DNA of 32,019 nucleotides from Collinsella aerofaciens (GCF_018785245.1 NZ_WQPL01000006.1:1-32019), one strand, 5' to 3'; counted from the stretch's first letter, positions 6,336 to 14,912 are shown. The notes: generated from the letters alone by a model not told the origin. Numbers and translations are program-made.

Positions 6336-7433
6336 TTAGAGCTGGGCGGCGTCCTCTAGGAGGGCGTCCCAGATAGCGAGGGCGGCGGCTGCCTCGGCAA
6401 CGGGGACGGCTCGGGGGACGATGCAGGGATCGTGACGGCCGTGGACTGAGAGCTCGGCGTTTTCCATGGCGTCCATGTCTACGGTCTGCTGCTCGCGGCC
6501 AATTGAGGGCGTCGGCTTTACGGCCATGCGCCACATGACGGGCGCGCCGGTCGAAATACCGCCCAGGATGCCGCCGGCGTTATTGGACTCGACTTCGATC
6601 TCGCCGGTCTCGGCATCGATGCGATACGGATCGTTGTTCTCGCTGCCGCGCATGGCGGCCACGGCAAAGCCCATGCCAAACTCCACACCCTTCACGGCGG
6701 GAATGCCAAACGCGATTTGCGCGATGCGGTTCTCGATGCCGTCGAACATGGGGTCGCCGATGCCCGCGGGAAGCCCGTAAATGCCGCACTCCACGATGCC
6801 GCCGATGCTGTCGAGTTCGTCGCGCGCGGCTAGGATCTCCTCGCGCATGCGGCCGGCTGCGGCGGCGTCAATGCACGGCAGGTCGTTCGAAAGAATTGCC
6901 TTGCGGTCGGCCTCGCGATAGACCATGTCGTCCATGGGCAGGTCGGAGATACCGCCGATCTGCGCCACATGCGCCATGACCTGAATGCCGCGGGCTTCGA
7001 GCGCCTGCAGCGCAATGCCGCCAGCGATGCATAAGGGTGCCGTTAGGCGACCGGAAAAATGCCCGCCACCAGCGACATCGTGCATGTTGTGATACTTCAC
7101 GCGCGCAGGGAAATCTGCGTGCCCGGGGCGGGGTTTGCGGCGCAGCTCGGAGTAATCCTTGGAGCGCGTGTTGGTGTTCTCGATAATCGCGGCGATGGGC
7201 GCGCCGGTGGTATGTCCATCGACAACACCGGCGATGATGTGGGCTGCGTCAGCCTCGCGTCGTTTGGTCGCGGTCTCGTCGCGTCCGGGGGCGCGACGGT
7301 CGAGGAAGGCCTGCAGCTCCTCCTGGTCCACGGCGATGCCCGCCGGGATGCCATCGAGCGAGCAGCCGATAGCGGGGGAGTGCGATTGGCCGAAGATGCT
7401 TAAGTGCAAGACGTTGCCAAAGGTCGAGGACAT
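6336..7433 (-). CDS. aroC: Chorismate synthase
   Basis: 365 residues, the usual length. It converts EPSP to chorismate using reduced FMN. The N-terminal signature FGNVLHLSIFGQSHSPAIG is present, followed by RRAPGRDETATKRREAD, GAPIAAIIENTNTRSKDY, RPGHADF, the glycine-rich GGGHFSGRLTAPLC and, near the C-terminus, GRHDPCIVPRA. The GRLTAPLC form, instead of the commoner SARETAxRV, marks a divergent subgroup but retains the GGG(H/R)xS core. The ATG at 7433 lies one base after the aroA stop, with GAGGAA inside the aroA end, so translational coupling is likely. Confidence 0.95.
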   Translation of the reverse strand: MSSTFGNVLHLSIFGQSHSPAIGCSLDGIPAGIAVDQEELQAFLDRRAPGRDETATKRREADAAHIIAGVVDGHTTGAPIAAIIENTNTRSKDYSELRRKPRPGHADFPARVKYHNMHDVAGGGHFSGRLTAPLCIAGGIALQALEARGIQVMAHVAQIGGISDLPMDDMVYREADRKAILSNDLPCIDAAAAGRMREEILAARDELDSIGGIVECGIYGLPAGIGDPMFDGIENRIAQIAFGIPAVKGVEFGMGFAVAAMRGSENNDPYRIDAETGEIEVESNNAGGILGGISTGAPVMWRMAVKPTPSIGREQQTVDMDAMENAELSVHGRHDPCIVPRAVPVAEAAAALAIWDALLEDAAQL

Positions 7434-7434
7434 G

Positions 7435-8754
7435 CTATTCCTCCTCGAGTGTGACCTTGCCGCCCAGCAGGCGATAGTGGTCGAAGAAATCGGGATAGGA
7501 CTTGTTGACGGCCTCGGCGCCGTGGATCACGACCTCGCCGGTGGCGCGGCTCGCGGCGATGGCGGCCATCATGGCGATGCGGTGGTCGTTGTGCGAATCG
7601 ACCTCGCCGCCGTTGAAGGCATCGACGCCCTTGATGATGAGGTCGTCGCCGGCAATACGCACCTGCGCGCCCAGCGCGGTGAGCTCGCGGGTGGTGGTGG
7701 CCAGGCGGTCGGATTCCTTGATACGCAGGCGGGCGCAATCGCGGATAAAGGTGCGGCCCTGTGCCAGCGAGGCCACGGCCGAGATAACGGGCACCAGGTC
7801 GGGAATGTCGTGGGCGCTCATCTCAAAGCCGGCGAGCTTGTCGGACTGCACGGTGGCGGCGTTGGTGGAGCGCACGATGCGGGCGCCAAAGCGCGAAAGC
7901 GCGGCAAGCACGTTGCGGTCGCCCTGTGCGGAGCTCAGGGACACGCCCTCGACGGTGATGGGGTCGGTGCCGATAGCGCCGGCACACAGCCAAAAGGCAG
8001 CGTTGGACCAGTCGCCCTCGACGGCCACGCTGCCGGGCGTGCGGTACGAGCCGCTGCTCACGCGGAAGTTCGTGACCTCGGGCTGGCCGTCCTTGGCCGG
8101 AATGCGCTCGACGTTGACCTCAACGCCAAAGGCCTTCATGGCCTGGATCGTTAGGTTGATGTAGGGGCGGCTCTCAATGAGGCCAGTCACCTGCACACAG
8201 GAGGGCTGGGCGAGCAACGGGGCTGCCAGCAGCAGGCCGGAGATATACTGCGAGCTTACGTTGCCCGGCAGCACAAAGGTGCCCGGGCGCATGCGTCCGC
8301 TTGTCTTGAGCGGAAAACCGCCCAGACCCTGTAGGTCGCAGCCGGCGGCAATGATCTCGTCCGAGAGCGGGGACAGCGGGCGTGCGCCTAGGCGGCCCTG
8401 TCCCACAAAGGTTGCCTCTGCCCCCAGCGCGCAGGCGACGGGCAGCATAAAGCGGAGCGTGGAGCCGCTCTCGCCGCAGTCGAGCGTGCCGCCGGCAAGG
8501 GCCTTGAGCAGGCCGAACTCAATGCTCTTCATGGTGGGGTGGACCTGGAAGCCGTCCTCGACGGTCTCGATGCGGGCGCCGAGCGCCGTGAGGCAGCGGA
8601 CCGTGGCCTCAATATCGGCGCAGGTGGTGTTGCAGGTCACATGCGTCTCTCCGTTGGCAAGGGCAGCGCAGATGATGAGACGGTGCGCCATCGACTTGGA
8701 CGCGATGGCGGGAACGGTGCCCTTAAGCGGGGACGGGGTGATGCGGGCTAGCAT
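7435..8754 (-). CDS. aroA: 3-phosphoshikimate 1-carboxyvinyltransferase (EPSP synthase)
   Basis: 439 residues, normal length. It joins phosphoenolpyruvate to shikimate-3-phosphate. Motifs in order: SKSMAHRLIICAAL (substrate-binding Lys-Ser and Arg), CGESGSTLRFMLP (PEP loop), NVSSQYISGLLLAAPLL, EGDWSNAAFWL, DIPDLVPVISAVASLAQG (catalytic Asp), RIKESDRL and HNDHRIAMM. The PEP loop has GESGSTLR rather than the GNAGTAMR of enteric class I enzymes. The start overlaps the aroB end by 7 bases (8748-8754), indicating coupled translation. Confidence 0.95.
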   Translation of the reverse strand: MLARITPSPLKGTVPAIASKSMAHRLIICAALANGETHVTCNTTCADIEATVRCLTALGARIETVEDGFQVHPTMKSIEFGLLKALAGGTLDCGESGSTLRFMLPVACALGAEATFVGQGRLGARPLSPLSDEIIAAGCDLQGLGGFPLKTSGRMRPGTFVLPGNVSSQYISGLLLAAPLLAQPSCVQVTGLIESRPYINLTIQAMKAFGVEVNVERIPAKDGQPEVTNFRVSSGSYRTPGSVAVEGDWSNAAFWLCAGAIGTDPITVEGVSLSSAQGDRNVLAALSRFGARIVRSTNAATVQSDKLAGFEMSAHDIPDLVPVISAVASLAQGRTFIRDCARLRIKESDRLATTTRELTALGAQVRIAGDDLIIKGVDAFNGGEVDSHNDHRIAMMAAIAASRATGEVVIHGAEAVNKSYPDFFDHYRLLGGKVTLEEE

Positions 8755-9854
8755 GCGGATGCGTCTCCCTTCTGGCCGAGGCCCTCGGCAATGAGTTCGT
8801 GGAAAGTGGAAAGCGGCGTGCGGTCGATGCTGCAGCGGCCAATGCCGTGCGGAATCACCAGGTCGATGGTGTCGCCCGCGCGCTTCTTGTCGTGGAGCGC
8901 CTCGGCAAAGACGGCATCGGCATTGAGGTCGCAGCGGGTCTTGAGGCCGTGGCGGGCGCAGAGCTCCTCAATACGGCCGGGCAGTGCAGCATCGCAAACG
9001 CCGTGCAGGGCCGCGGCGCGCGTGATGATGCCCATGCCGATCGACACGCAGTTGCCGTGTCCGAGCTCAAAGTGCTCGCAGGCCTCGACGGCGTGTCCGG
9101 CGCTGTGTCCAAAGTTGAGCAGCTTGCGCTGGTTGGTTTCGCGCTCGTCGGCGACGACCACGGCGCGCTTGATGTCGATGTTGCGGGCGATGATGAGTGC
9201 TACGCGGGCCACATCGCGGTTGAGCAGCTCCAGCGTGAGCGGGGTCTTCTCCAGCTCGGCGAAAAGCTCCGGGTCGGCGATCACGGCGTGCTTGACGACC
9301 TCGCCGCAGCCGTCGGCGAACTGCTCGGGCGTGAGGGTGGCCAGGCACCCCACGTCGGCGATAACCACGCTCGGCTGCCAAAAGGCGCCGGCCAAGTTCT
9401 TGCCGGCAGCCAGGTCGATGGCGGTCTTGCCGCCCACCGACGAATCCACCATGGCGAGCAGGCTCGTCGGGATCTGCACAAACTTGCAGCCGCGCATGTA
9501 GGTCGCGGCCACAAAGCCCGCCACATCGCCCACGACGCCGCCCCCGAGTGCCACGATCACGTCGGAGCGCGAAAGCTCGTGCTCGGCCACAAACTCCAAA
9601 ATGGCAACATAGGTTTCGGCGCGCTTATGGGCCTCGCCGGCCTCGAAGGTGCAGATGCTCACCTCGTAGCCTGATGCCTCCAGGCTCTGCTTAACGGGCA
9701 TCTGGTAGAGCGGGCCTACGTTGGTGTCCGTCACGATGACGGCCTTGGTGCCGCCGGCAGTGGCGCGCACGAGCGGTCCCGCCTGCTCCAGCAAAAACGT
9801 GCCAACATGCACCTGGTAGGGGCGTGCGGTGTCGATATCGATGGTAATCGCCAT
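8748..9854 (-). CDS. aroB: 3-dehydroquinate synthase
   Basis: 368 residues, normal length. It cyclises DAHP to 3-dehydroquinate with NAD and a divalent metal. Recognisable blocks are VIVTDTNVGPLY, GEAHKRAETY, VALGGGVVGDVAGFVAATYMRG (NAD site), PTSLLAMVDSSVGGKTAID, the metal-ligand Glu in CGEVVKHAVI, and the His-bearing LLNFGHSAGHAVE and ELGHGNCVSIGM. The ATG at 9854 has AAAGGA about 9 bases upstream and is 36 bases from the tyrA stop. The C-terminus runs into aroA by 7 bases. Confidence 0.96.
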   Translation of the reverse strand: MAITIDIDTARPYQVHVGTFLLEQAGPLVRATAGGTKAVIVTDTNVGPLYQMPVKQSLEASGYEVSICTFEAGEAHKRAETYVAILEFVAEHELSRSDVIVALGGGVVGDVAGFVAATYMRGCKFVQIPTSLLAMVDSSVGGKTAIDLAAGKNLAGAFWQPSVVIADVGCLATLTPEQFADGCGEVVKHAVIADPELFAELEKTPLTLELLNRDVARVALIIARNIDIKRAVVVADERETNQRKLLNFGHSAGHAVEACEHFELGHGNCVSIGMGIITRAAALHGVCDAALPGRIEELCARHGLKTRCDLNADAVFAEALHDKKRAGDTIDLVIPHGIGRCSIDRTPLSTFHELIAEGLGQKGDASAC

Positions 9855-9890
9855 AAGCTTCGGTCCTTTCGACCTGGCGTGATAGGTGGT

Positions 9891-10805
9891 CTAGTGGGAG
9901 GCCTCGTCGTCGAGTGCGCGCTTAATGCGGTCGCCCTCGGCAAGGAGATTCTCCAGATAGCGCTGGTCGCGGTTCTTGAGCGCACGGCTGTAGGCGCCAA
10001 GCGACTCGATCAGATGGTCGATCTCGAAGGCGAGCGCGTCGGCGTCGTCGATCATGAGCTCGGACCACATTTGCGGGTTGAGGTGCGCCACGCGGGTGAG
10101 ATCGCGGTAGCTACCGGCCGAAAAGCCGTGGTGGACCTGGGCGGTGGGGCTTTTGACGTAGGCGTTGGATACCACGTGCGCAAGCTGGCTCGTGAAGGCG
10201 ATGACGCGGTCGTGCTCGGCGGCGCTGGTCACGCTGAACTTGCCAAAGCCCAAGGGGCGCACCATCTCGCGCACCTGGCCCAAAAGCTCCAGCTTGAGCG
10301 CATCGTCTACCGCGGGCGGTACGAGCACCAGCGGGGCGCCCTGGAACAGGTCGGCACGAGAGTTAGCGTAGCCCGAGAACTGGGTGCCCGCCATGGGGTG
10401 CGCGCCCACAAAGTAAAAGCCGTGCTCGCGGGCAAGCTCAAAGGCACGTTCGCACACGATGCCCTTGACGCCCACCGTGTCGATCACCACGGGGCCCATG
10501 ATGGCGTCGGTGTCGGTGGCGTCGGCGAGCGCCTTGGCGTGCGTCTCGAGCCACTCGATGCATGCCTCGGGGTAGCAAGCCAGGACGATGATGTCGCATT
10601 CGCCGAGTGTCTTGTCGTTGAGCTCTCCGGCGACAGTGCCCATGCTGGCGGCCGTCATGACATCGTCATCGGGGTCCCAGGCCAGCACGCGGACGCCCGC
10701 CTGTGCATAGCCGCGGGCAAAGCTACCGCCGATGAGGCCAAGGCCGACGATGCCGGCGCACTTGGGGCCGCCCTGGTTAACGCGCGCGTTTCTCACCGTA
10801 CCCAT
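9891..10805 (-). CDS. tyrA: Prephenate dehydrogenase
   Basis: 304 residues. The Rossmann motif GIVGLGLIGGSFARG opens the protein. GAHPMAGTQFSGYANSRADLF contains the prephenate-site His, and FTSQLAHVVSNAYV with DLTRVA lies in the helical dimerisation domain. It oxidatively decarboxylates prephenate to 4-hydroxyphenylpyruvate for tyrosine. There is no ACT domain, unlike many Firmicute TyrA proteins, so feedback control, if any, must come from elsewhere, for example DAHP synthase. The ATG at 10805 lies three bases after the aroF stop, with GGAG at 6 bases. Confidence 0.93.
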   Translation of the reverse strand: MGTVRNARVNQGGPKCAGIVGLGLIGGSFARGYAQAGVRVLAWDPDDDVMTAASMGTVAGELNDKTLGECDIIVLACYPEACIEWLETHAKALADATDTDAIMGPVVIDTVGVKGIVCERAFELAREHGFYFVGAHPMAGTQFSGYANSRADLFQGAPLVLVPPAVDDALKLELLGQVREMVRPLGFGKFSVTSAAEHDRVIAFTSQLAHVVSNAYVKSPTAQVHHGFSAGSYRDLTRVAHLNPQMWSELMIDDADALAFEIDHLIESLGAYSRALKNRDQRYLENLLAEGDRIKRALDDEASH

Positions 10806-10808
10806 GGG

Positions 10809-11831
10809 CTACTCCATGGTCTCTTGGCAGACAACCTCGCGGATGGCTCGGATGCGGCGCATGGTGTCGTCGAACTGATCGGGGGTGAGGGCCTGGGCGC
10901 CGTCGGACCAGGCGCGGCTCGGCTCGTCGTGGACCTCGATCTCCAGGCCGTTGGCACCGCAGGCGGTCGCGGCGAGCGCCATGGGCTCGACGTAGCGGGT
11001 GTAGCCGGTGGCGTGGCTGGGGTCGGCGACGACGGGCAGGTGCGATAGGTGGTGCAGCACCGGCACGGCGTTGAGGTCGAAGGTGTTGCGGGTGCGGGTC
11101 TCGAAGGTGCGAATGCCGCGCTCGCACAGGATGACGTTGTCGTTGCCCTCGCTCATGATGTACTCGGCGGCCATGAGCAGCTCATCGATCGTGCCGGACA
11201 TACCGCGCTTGAGCAGGACCGGAGTCTTGGTCTTGCCGACCTCCTTGAGCAGGGGGAAGTTCTGGGCGTTGCGGGCGCCGATCTGCATGACGTCGATCTT
11301 CTTGTCAAGGAAGACCTGCACGTCGCGTGGGTCCATGATCTCGGTGACGATCGGCATGTCGAGCTCGGCAGACGCCTCGCACAGCAGGTCGAGGCCGGCG
11401 GGGCCCATGCCCTGGTAGGCGTAGGGGGAGGTGCGGGGCTTGTAGGCACCGCCGCGCAGCATCGTGGCACCGGCGGCCTTCACGCGGCGGGCGATGCGGA
11501 CGAGGTTCTCGCCCTCGACGGAGCACGGGCCGGCGATGACCTGGAACTGATCGCCGCCGATCTTGACGCCGTGGCCGCAGTCGATGACGGAGTCCTCGGG
11601 GTGGAACTTACGGTTGGCGCGCTTGAACGGCTCGGAGACGCGCTGCACGCGCTCGACGACATCCATGGACTCGAGCAGGAACGGGTCGATCTTGGTCGTA
11701 TCGCCCACCAGGCCGATAATCGTCTCATTCTCGCCGCGCGAGACATCGGTCTTCAGGCCCTTTTTCTCAATCCAGCTGACGATATGGCCGACGGCCTCGT
11801 CGCTGGCGCTCTGCTTTAAAATTGCAATCAT
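10809..11831 (-). CDS. aroF: 3-deoxy-7-phosphoheptulonate (DAHP) synthase, class I-beta with N-terminal ferredoxin-like domain
   Basis: 340 residues. Residues 1 to about 70 (MIAILKQSAS..., ending near VERVQRV) form the ferredoxin-like regulatory domain seen in Thermotoga-type DAHP synthases, where it binds tyrosine or phenylalanine. The (beta-alpha)8 catalytic domain carries QVIAGPCSVEG, GGAYKPRTSPYAYQGMG, QIGARNAQNFPLL, LLKRGMSGTIDE, ILCERGIRTFE and PVVADPSHATG. It condenses PEP and erythrose-4-phosphate, the first step of the pathway. The ATG at 11831 has AGAGG upstream. A longer frame from 11879 would start within the hairpin of the leader and adds no conserved residues, so I reject it. 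First gene of the operon. Confidence 0.95.
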   Translation of the reverse strand: MIAILKQSASDEAVGHIVSWIEKKGLKTDVSRGENETIIGLVGDTTKIDPFLLESMDVVERVQRVSEPFKRANRKFHPEDSVIDCGHGVKIGGDQFQVIAGPCSVEGENLVRIARRVKAAGATMLRGGAYKPRTSPYAYQGMGPAGLDLLCEASAELDMPIVTEIMDPRDVQVFLDKKIDVMQIGARNAQNFPLLKEVGKTKTPVLLKRGMSGTIDELLMAAEYIMSEGNDNVILCERGIRTFETRTRNTFDLNAVPVLHHLSHLPVVADPSHATGYTRYVEPMALAATACGANGLEIEVHDEPSRAWSDGAQALTPDQFDDTMRRIRAIREVVCQETME

Positions 11832-11841
11832 GGTGTGCCTC

Positions 11842-11904
11842 TCACCTCGATGGATAACTTTTGCAAAAACGGCCCGCATCGCGAGCCGTGTATATATGGT
11901 GCAT
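11842..11904 (-). CDS. Possible short leader-peptide ORF upstream of aroF
   Basis: An ATG at 11904 opens a 20-codon frame ending in TGA at 11844-11842, eleven bases before aroF. The peptide contains two Tyr and one Phe, and its codons run through the terminator-like hairpin at 11869-11889. The ATG falls about where transcription from the TATAAA at 11915-11910 would begin, so any translation would be nearly leaderless; there is no Shine-Dalgarno site. Such an arrangement would suit attenuation by aromatic amino acid supply, but aromatic codons are few and not adjacent. A chance ORF is quite possible. Confidence 0.2.
   Translation of the reverse strand: MHHIYTARDAGRFCKSYPSR
11865..11889 (-). 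terminator. Terminator-like hairpin (possible attenuator) in the aroF leader
   Basis: On the minus strand a 9-bp stem (11889-11881 with 11877-11869, one G-T pair, loop GAT) is followed by a run of T. No minus-strand gene lies upstream for it to terminate, so it belongs to the aro operon leader, between the probable promoter and aroF. I see no T-box consensus. Confidence 0.5.
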
Positions 11905-11909
11905 GAGAG

Positions 11910-11915
11910 TTTATA
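11910..11915 (-). promoter_or_regulatory. Candidate -10 element of the aro operon
   Basis: TATAAA on the minus strand, within AGTATAAACT. The region 16-19 bases further upstream has no good -35 hexamer, so this is only a candidate; initiation would fall near 11903. Confidence 0.35.
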
Positions 11916-11994
11916 CTATCTGACTCGCTTTTGCCTTCTAAAGTGGGCCGTTGCGCCGCGTCTTCCTCGGAATTGCAAAGCTTTTTCTTTTATT

Positions 11995-12024
11995 TTGATA
12001 GCCCGTGGTGCACTTGGGTATAAT
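11995..12024 (+). promoter_or_regulatory. Promoter of tRNA-Arg(CCG)
   Basis: TTGATA (11995-12000) and a perfect TATAAT (12019-12024) separated by 18 bases, placing the start a few bases before the mature tRNA 5' end at 12036. Confidence 0.75.
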
Positions 12025-12035
12025 GCTAAACGTTG

Positions 12036-12112
12036 GCCCTATTAGCTCAGGGGATTAGAGCGTCTGCCTCCGGAGCAGAAGGCCGTTGGTTCGAATCCAA
12101 CATGGGGCACCA
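12036..12112 (+). tRNA. tRNA-Arg, anticodon CCG
   Basis: 77 nt with encoded CCA. Acceptor stem GCCCTAT with ATGGGGC (one T-G pair), D stem GCTC/GAGC, perfect anticodon stem TCTGC/GCAGA with loop CTCCGGA (anticodon CCG, reading CGG), and a perfect T stem GTTGG/CCAAC with loop TTCGAAT. All helices are intact. Confidence 0.97.
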
Positions 12113-12123
12113 TCGAACGTAAG

Positions 12124-12160
12124 ACCGTCCGAACCTCGCATGGTCCGGGCGGTTTTTCTT
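12124..12160 (+). terminator. Intrinsic terminator of tRNA-Arg(CCG)
   Basis: ACCGTCCG (12124-12131) pairs with CGGGCGGT (12146-12153), with one G-T pair, and runs straight into TTTTCTT. Confidence 0.85.
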
Positions 12161-12188
12161 ATACCGACTCGACGTGATGGGACGTGGT

Positions 12189-14912
12189 ATGGCAGCAACG
12201 GATATCGAGCGCGGACTCTCGACCGCCGAGGTTGAGGAGCGCATCGCCGCCGGTAAGATCAACCGCAACATGGAGTGCAAGACCAAGTCGGTCAAAGAGC
12301 TCATCATCGAGAACCTCTGCACGCTGTTCAATTTGATCAACGTGATCTTGGCGTTCCTGGTCATTTTGACCGGTTCGTTTAAGAACCTGACGTTCCTGTT
12401 TGTGGTGTTCCTCAATACCGCTATTGGCGTCATTCAATCCATGCGGTCCAAGAAGATGGTCGATAAGCTCACGCTGCTGACCTCTAAGAAGGCCATCGCG
12501 GTGCGCGACGGTGCCGAGGTGGAGCTCGACTTGGACCAGATCGTGCTCGACGACATCATCCGCCTGGGGCGCGGCGACCAGATTCCCGCTGACGCCGTGG
12601 TGGTTTCCGGCGAAGCGCTCGTGAACGAGAGCCTGCTGACGGGCGAGAGCGACCTTATCAAGAAACAGCCCGGTTCCGAGCTCATGAGCGGCAGCTTTAT
12701 CGACTCGGGCCTGCTGCGCGCTCGCGTGATCCATGTTGGCGCCGACAACTACGTGGCTAAGATCAATAACGAGGCCAAATACGTCAAAAAGGTCAATTCC
12801 GAGATCATGAACGCGCTTAACGCCATCGTGCGCTTTGCGAGCATCATCATGATCCCGCTCGGTTTGGCGTTGTTTGCCTCGAGTGTGAGCGAGCTGTGGG
12901 ATGCCGCGGGAACCCCGGGCGATAGCGCGCTTTCGTGGTGCTTCTCCGAGCTGTTGGCTGGTCATGTGCCTTCGTCGGCGCTGCTGTCCACGGTGGGTGC
13001 CCTGCTGGGCATGATCCCGCAAGGCCTGGTGCTGCTGACCTCGTCGGTGCTCGCCATCGCCACGGTGCGCCTGGCCCGCCGCAAGGTGCTGGCACAGCAG
13101 CTCTACTGCATCGAGACGCTCGCTCGCGTCGACGTGCTGTGCCTGGACAAGACGGGCACCATCACGTCGGGCCGTATGGAGGTCGAGGGCACGTATCCGC
13201 TGCCGGTTGAGGGCGTGAGCCTAGACGCCGGCTCGGACGAGGCGGCCGTTCCCGTCGATACCACGGTGCTCGATTTTGCGCTGGCTAACGTCGCGCGTGC
13301 GACTTCGGCCGATGCCAACGAGACCTGCCAGGCGCTGCTCAACTATTACGCCGATCGCCCGGTCGAGGTGTCTGAGCCGCTGTCGGTCATTCCGTTCTCG
13401 TCCTCCAAAAAGTGGAGCGGTGCGTCGTTTGTGCAGGGCTCCTATGTGATGGGTGCGGCGCAGTTTGTGCTCTCCGATCGTGTGTTTTCGCAGGTCGAGA
13501 ACCGTGTCGCCGAGCTTGCCGATACCTGCCGCGTGCTCGTGGTGGCGCGCGTGGACGGCTTTTCGCCCGATGGCGATATGGTGGGCGAGGCCGAGCCCGT
13601 GGGCTTTGTGACCATCCGCGACGAGATCCGTACTTCGGCGGCCGAAACCATCGGCTACTTTAACGAGCAGGGCGTGACCCTCAACGTGATCAGTGGCGAC
13701 GACCCGCGTACGGTGTCGTCGATCGCGCGCGTGGTGGGCGTGCCGGGGGCGGACGCTTATGTGGACGCCACGACGCTCGATACGCCGGCCAAGCTCGATG
13801 CCGCAGTGGACCGCTACCATGTCTTTGGTCGTGTGACCCCGCAGCAGAAGCGCGAGCTCGTGCAGGCGCTCAAGCGCCGCGAGCACACCGTGGCCATGAC
13901 GGGCGACGGCGTCAACGACGTGCTGGCGCTCAAGGAGGCCGACTGCTCCGTCGCCATGGCGGCTGGCTCCGATGCCGCGCGCAACGTGGCCGAGATCGTA
14001 CTCGTCGACAACGATTTTGCCTCGATGCCCGCCGTGGTGGCCGAGGGCCGTCGCTCCATCAACAACCTGCAGCGTTCGGCCTCACTGTTCCTGACCAAGA
14101 CGCTGTTCTCGATGGGCCTGGCGGCGCTGTGTATCGCGCTGCCGCCGTACCCCTTCGAGCCCATCCAGATGACGCTCATTAACTTCTTCTGCATCGGCGC
14201 GCCGGGCTTTGTGTTGGGCCTGGAGCCCAACAATGCTCGTGTGAAGGGTGCGTTTTTGAGCAACGTACTCAAGCGTGCACTGCCGGCGTTGATTGCGGTC
14301 ATTTTGGCTGCGGCGCTCGATATCTTTGTGGCGCGCGTGTTTGGCTTTAGCCAGCTCACGCTGTCTACGATGTGCCTGCTTACGTCGTGCGCGGCGAGCG
14401 TCAGCCTAATCTGGCGCATCTCGCAGCCTCTCACGCCCTTACGTGTGGTGCTCTTTGTGTTTGTAGTCGCCGGCATCCTGGTGGGCGTTATCGGATTCCC
14501 GGAGCTGCTGTCTATTGCCAACCTGTCGATGGGCCAGATGGTTATCTTGGCTGTTATCGTGGTCTTTACCTGCTCGGTGTTCTTTAAGCTCGCCACGATG
14601 ATGGATTCGCTCAAGCCGCGTCGTCGTCATGCCGCAACTGGTTTTGGCCGTGGTGTGCGCGTCCACCTGGGTCGCGGTGGCGGCAAGGTGAGCTCGACGG
14701 GTTCGACGGCCGAGCGTTTTGCCAAGCGCGTCGCCGCCGACATGGCGCAGCGCCGCGAAGATCGCACCGCTCGCGAGGCCGAGGCCCGCGCACTCGAGGG
14801 CGTGGCCCAGGCCCAGCCCAAGAAAAAGAAGAGTGCCGGAGCCAAGCGCTCTCGCGTGACCAAGTCCGCCCAAGGCATCAAGGTCTCGATGCCAAGCAAA
14901 AAGAAGAAGTAG
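12189..14912 (+). CDS. Cation-transporting P-type ATPase (CtpE-like)
   Basis: About 908 residues with every P-type landmark: actuator TGES (151-154), membrane motif IPQGLVLLTSSVLAIATVRLARR in M4, phosphorylation site DKTGT (Asp320), SSSKKWSGASF in the nucleotide-binding domain, and TGDGVNDVLALKEADCSVAM (from about 571). The M4 IPQGL and the GAPGFVLGLEPNN segment place it with the CtpE-type ATPases; mycobacterial CtpE has been linked to Ca2+ uptake. It lacks heavy-metal CPx motifs. The last 80 residues form a basic tail rich in Arg and Lys runs, ending KKKK. The start is uncertain: GTG 12174, ATG 12177 and ATG 12189 are all in frame, and only the last has a weak GGGA site. The transported ion is inference. 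Confidence 0.88.
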   Translation: MAATDIERGLSTAEVEERIAAGKINRNMECKTKSVKELIIENLCTLFNLINVILAFLVILTGSFKNLTFLFVVFLNTAIGVIQSMRSKKMVDKLTLLTSKKAIAVRDGAEVELDLDQIVLDDIIRLGRGDQIPADAVVVSGEALVNESLLTGESDLIKKQPGSELMSGSFIDSGLLRARVIHVGADNYVAKINNEAKYVKKVNSEIMNALNAIVRFASIIMIPLGLALFASSVSELWDAAGTPGDSALSWCFSELLAGHVPSSALLSTVGALLGMIPQGLVLLTSSVLAIATVRLARRKVLAQQLYCIETLARVDVLCLDKTGTITSGRMEVEGTYPLPVEGVSLDAGSDEAAVPVDTTVLDFALANVARATSADANETCQALLNYYADRPVEVSEPLSVIPFSSSKKWSGASFVQGSYVMGAAQFVLSDRVFSQVENRVAELADTCRVLVVARVDGFSPDGDMVGEAEPVGFVTIRDEIRTSAAETIGYFNEQGVTLNVISGDDPRTVSSIARVVGVPGADAYVDATTLDTPAKLDAAVDRYHVFGRVTPQQKRELVQALKRREHTVAMTGDGVNDVLALKEADCSVAMAAGSDAARNVAEIVLVDNDFASMPAVVAEGRRSINNLQRSASLFLTKTLFSMGLAALCIALPPYPFEPIQMTLINFFCIGAPGFVLGLEPNNARVKGAFLSNVLKRALPALIAVILAAALDIFVARVFGFSQLTLSTMCLLTSCAASVSLIWRISQPLTPLRVVLFVFVVAGILVGVIGFPELLSIANLSMGQMVILAVIVVFTCSVFFKLATMMDSLKPRRRHAATGFGRGVRVHLGRGGGKVSSTGSTAERFAKRVAADMAQRREDRTAREAEARALEGVAQAQPKKKKSAGAKRSRVTKSAQGIKVSMPSKKKK

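Noticed and set aside
9807-11048. Plus-strand frame of about 410 codons over tyrA and aroF
   Set aside because: Same antisense artefact; conserved proteins are encoded on the minus strand.
10809-11879. Longer DAHP synthase starting at 11879
   Set aside because: The start lies inside the leader hairpin without a ribosome-binding site; homologues begin at MIxxLK.
11832-12035. T-box or other known riboswitch upstream of aroF
   Set aside because: No T-box antiterminator consensus or other class-defining motif could be seen; only a simple hairpin with a T run.
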